Positions 61,611 to 64,000 of a stretch of DNA of 64,000 bases are shown piece by piece. Location of the stretch: positions 1-64,000 of the forward strand of contig DATHTK010000083.1 in the NCBI GenBank assembly GCA_035463295.1, in the 5' to 3' direction. How positions within the stretch are numbered: the stretch's first letter is position 1; every line of letters begins with the position of its first letter. This DNA is from DATHTK01 sp035463295 (GTDB lineage: Bacteria > Actinomycetota > Rubrobacteria > Rubrobacterales > Rubrobacteraceae). The position numbers and the translations under genes are program-made. A model generated the notes under the pieces. That model did no database searches. It saw only the letters and a list, made by a program, of their open reading frames with translations, and was not told the DNA's origin.

Positions 61611-63173
61611 TTACTGCCGCGTCTCGCGGTCGAGGACCTCGACTGTGTCGTTGTAGAACTTCCGGGCGTTCTCGTGGCTGTCGCCGATGCAGACGGTGCC
61701 GAGTTTGCCGTACTGGGAGAGGGCGCCGATGAGGTGGAAGATGACGCCCTGCTGAGAGGCGCTGTCGAAGTGGAGGCCGTTGTTCACGGCGATGTCTATG
61801 AGGTCGTCGGGGGTGAGACCCTTGTAGGCGGGGCTCTGGAGGTTGTCCGAAGCGTAGTAGTAGCAGGGCTTGGCGGTGGGGGTGCAGTACGTGCCGTCAT
61901 CAGGGTCGTAGACGCCGTCGGTCAGGAAGCGGAGGATGAGGTAGGGGTGGGTCGTGCCCCCCTTCCTGAGGTTTATCTCTATCGCCTCGTGCGCCCAGCC
62001 GCTCTCGCGCTTGACGGAGATGAAGTCGATCGCGAAGCGCCCGCGGGCTCCTCGTTCCTTGAGGACCTTGCCTACCCTCTCGCCGGCCTCCTTGAGGTCG
62101 CGGCTGTATGCCTCGTCGGCCGGGAACGTGCTGCCGAGAAAGATCTGGCCCGTAGGACCTCCCAGTACCTGGTCGTGGGTCGAGACGACGGCCGCCTCGC
62201 CCAAGGGGTTTATGCGACACTGCACCGACGGAGAGCGCACCTCGCCGCCCTCCACCCAGCTCTCGACGATGCCGCCCATCTCCGCGAACTTGTGGCCGTA
62301 GTGCTCCCAGGTTTCATCTTTGGCCTCGAACTTGATGCGCTCGGTCAACTCCTTGCGGACCCAGCGCGCCAGGTCCGGTCCCTCGGGAGCGCCCTCGAAA
62401 GGGAAGACCGCGTTGCCCTCGCCCGAGAAGCCCTCGTCGAGCTTTATGGCCGCGCGCCTCAGCTCGGGGTGGCGGCGCTTCAGCTCTACGAGGGCCTCCA
62501 CGATGTCCTCTGCGTCGCGCAGGTCCTCGAAGCCGTCCGGCAGGGGCACGCCCGCCTCCCGGAAGACCTGCCGGCTGCCGCTCTTGGTTCCCAGGTAGTT
62601 CAGCTTCGGGTCGTTCCCGTAGAGCGGGACGTTCAGCCGCACGGCTAGGCTCCGCTCCAGCGCGGTGCTGTTAAAGCAGGTCAGGTGCGCCGAGTCGGGG
62701 TCGGGGATGGCGGCCCGGATGCGCTCTATGAGTCGTGGACGTTCGAGGATCTTCTGCGTCAGCGGCACGTCGGAGGCGTCGTGGCAGCTCAGGAGCGTCA
62801 GACGGTTGCGGGCGTGACGCAAGGGGACGCCCGGGAGGAGGTGCAGGTAGTAGTCCACGATCGCCATCGGGATGTGCTGGCTCGTGACGAAGACCAGGTG
62901 GGTACGGGGCATGCGCAGCAGCATCAGCATGCAAAGGAGGCGCTCCTCGTAGAAGTGGACGCCATCGATCTTGGAGAGCTCCTCCGCGTCGAGGGTGAGG
63001 CTGGGAACCACCACGACGGTCTGGGGGATGCCCGGATCCGCGACCAGCCGCTGGGCCAGGGGTACGAGACGTTCCTGTATCTGTGCGAAGCGCCGGAGCT
63101 CCTCCGCGGAGCCGGGAGGGGGCGCGTCCGTAGTCCCCGCCGGGACCGCGTTCCTGACGTAATCGAGGTTCAC
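61611..63173 (-). CDS. PGM1-type peptide ligase (ATP-grasp)
   Basis: This protein of about 520 residues resembles the PGM1 (pheganomycin) peptide-ligase family. The ATP-grasp centre includes AAIKLDEGFSGEGNAVFPF (lysine and glycine loop), SVQCRINPLGE, IDFISVKRESGWAHEAIEINLRKGGTTHPYL (metal and acceptor sites). It joins amino acids or peptides with ATP. GTG 63173 is chosen because the text before is not conserved-looking; the SD is distant, so the start is uncertain. No RiPP precursor is nearby. Confidence 0.8.
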   Translation of the reverse strand: MNLDYVRNAVPAGTTDAPPPGSAEELRRFAQIQERLVPLAQRLVADPGIPQTVVVVPSLTLDAEELSKIDGVHFYEERLLCMLMLLRMPRTHLVFVTSQHIPMAIVDYYLHLLPGVPLRHARNRLTLLSCHDASDVPLTQKILERPRLIERIRAAIPDPDSAHLTCFNSTALERSLAVRLNVPLYGNDPKLNYLGTKSGSRQVFREAGVPLPDGFEDLRDAEDIVEALVELKRRHPELRRAAIKLDEGFSGEGNAVFPFEGAPEGPDLARWVRKELTERIKFEAKDETWEHYGHKFAEMGGIVESWVEGGEVRSPSVQCRINPLGEAAVVSTHDQVLGGPTGQIFLGSTFPADEAYSRDLKEAGERVGKVLKERGARGRFAIDFISVKRESGWAHEAIEINLRKGGTTHPYLILRFLTDGVYDPDDGTYCTPTAKPCYYYASDNLQSPAYKGLTPDDLIDIAVNNGLHFDSASQQGVIFHLIGALSQYGKLGTVCIGDSHENARKFYNDTVEVLDRETRQ

Positions 63174-63331
63174 GAGGCGCTCTAACCCTCCGGGCTCACG
63201 GCGCGTCTCTCTGGAGTTCTTGCCACATGGTCCACTCTCACCCACCGTAATCTTACACCGTTTCCGGGGGCGGGTAGCGCTAGAGCTCCTCTTTCGCATA
63301 TCCTTCGTCGTATGAGGAGGAGTCAGAGGTA

Positions 63332-64000
63332 GTGGAGCCCGCAGTCGAAGTCCGGGGCCTCGCCTACCGTTACCGAGGCCAGGAGCGGCCGGCTCTCGGC
63401 GGCGTGGACCTCGAGGTGGCCGAGGGGGAGTTCGTGGTCGTCATGGGACCGTCGGGGGCGGGGAAGAGCACTTTATGTGTCTCGTTGAACGGTCTGATCC
63501 CACACTTCTTCCGCGGCCGGATGGAGGGGGAGGTGCGCGTCCGCGGTCGCTCGACCCGTGACGGGAAGGTGGGGGAGTTCGCCCGCGAAGTAGGGCTCGT
63601 CTTCCAGGACTTCGAGGCCCAGCTCTTCTCTACGAACGTCGCCCTCGAGGTGGCGTTTGGCCCCGAGAACTTCGCCGTCGACCGTGAGGAGATGGGCCGG
63701 CGCGTGCGGGAGGTCCTCCGTCGGGTCCGCCTCGAGGGGTTCGAGGGGAGGCAGCCGGCGACCCTGTCGGGGGGGCAGAAGCAGCGACTCGCCATAGCGT
63801 CGGTGCTCGCCATCGAGCCGCGCATCCTCTGCCTCGACGAGCCGACGACCGACCTCGATCCCATGGGCAAGCTCGGGGTATTCGAGATCGCCGAGGAGCT
63901 AAGGAAGAGGGACGACGTAACCCTCATCGTCGTCGAGCACGAGACCGAGGAGACGCTCGATGCCGACCGCATCGTCGTCCTGCGTGAAGGCAAGGTCGTC
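63332..64000 (+). CDS. ECF-type ABC transporter ATPase, partial
   Basis: This is the first 223 residues of an ABC ATPase, cut by the window end. Walker A GPSGAGKST (39-47), Q-loop VFQDFEAQLFSTNV, signature LSGGQKQRLA, Walker B ILCLDEPTTDLD and switch VEHE are all present. The QDFEAQLF text is typical of EcfA/YkoD double ATPases for vitamin or metal uptake. A second ATPase half probably follows. GTG 63332 has GAGGAGGAG upstream. Confidence 0.88.
   Translation, partial: MEPAVEVRGLAYRYRGQERPALGGVDLEVAEGEFVVVMGPSGAGKSTLCVSLNGLIPHFFRGRMEGEVRVRGRSTRDGKVGEFAREVGLVFQDFEAQLFSTNVALEVAFGPENFAVDREEMGRRVREVLRRVRLEGFEGRQPATLSGGQKQRLAIASVLAIEPRILCLDEPTTDLDPMGKLGVFEIAEELRKRDDVTLIVVEHETEETLDADRIVVLREGKVV

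Noticed and set aside
1..64000. CRISPR array, rRNA, tRNA, prophage or complete insertion sequence
   Set aside because: No regularly spaced direct repeats, no rRNA or tRNA text, and no transposase or integrase was seen; the Holin-X protein is a cellular family and not phage evidence.

Overview
The window is high-GC DNA with dense short operons, frequent GTG and TTG starts, strong Shine-Dalgarno (SD) sequences and many one-base or four-base stop/start overlaps. Three F420-type flavin oxidoreductases, a Rex repressor, a SufCBDSU iron-sulfur operon, an Eis-like acetyltransferase and an actinobacterial Holin-X protein point to a deep-branching actinobacterium, most likely Rubrobacterales. That assignment is an inference from gene content; no rRNA is present.

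Layout. 1-16.6 kb: end of gcvH, a candidate small RNA, rex, a GNAT enzyme, a PLP dehydratase, a Gmad2 lipoprotein, an FAD oxidoreductase, a gluzincin peptidase, a membrane J-protein, QueG with a VOC protein, an aldehyde dehydrogenase, small membrane proteins, cupins and an SDR. 16.8-18.1 kb: a circularly permuted ATP-grasp enzyme. 18.3-25.1 kb: an AT-richer accessory patch with two near-identical alpha/beta hydrolases (the second without a normal start codon), a twice-frameshifted CPBP protease relic, a small secreted protein, a LuxR-type regulator with a zinc-knuckle-like N-terminus and an aspartate-less receiver, a second CPBP protease, and remnants of a carbon-nitrogen hydrolase and a sensor protein. 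Two kinds of short non-coding sequence recur between these genes, suggesting duplication of a gene-plus-control-region cassette.

25.1-38.6 kb: an ion channel, a YbaK-like deacylase, the minus-strand operon sufC-sufB-usp-sufD-Rieske-sufS-sufU, a methyltransferase, YgfZ (which supports Fe-S enzymes), a HAD phosphatase, a cold-shock protein, a DUF3618/Holin-X pair and YqeC. 38.6-48 kb: a GntR regulator, an M20 amidohydrolase, a YIP1/DUF4097 pair, a cupin, a 2Fe-2S ferredoxin, a BCCT osmolyte transporter and a two-gene ABC exporter. 47.6-55 kb: an F420 enzyme, a cobalamin adenosyltransferase, a Cdc48-like AAA ATPase with an unfamiliar cysteine-bearing N-domain, an M28 peptidase lipoprotein, a DUF4188 protein and an Eis-type acetyltransferase. 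55-61.6 kb: an F420 enzyme followed by a probable pyrimidine or carbamoyl-amino-acid salvage operon (dihydropyrimidinase stub, class III aminotransferase, carbamoyl-amidase, NCS1 permease, F420 enzyme). 61.6-64 kb: a PGM1-type peptide ligase and the start of an ECF-type ABC ATPase.

The most unusual material is the 18.3-25 kb cluster with its shared upstream motif and dispersed repeat, the candidate small RNA at about 419-530, a family of stop-codon-anchored inverted-end elements, and two truncated genes that now serve as coupled leader ORFs. All family names come from reading the translations; no database search was run.
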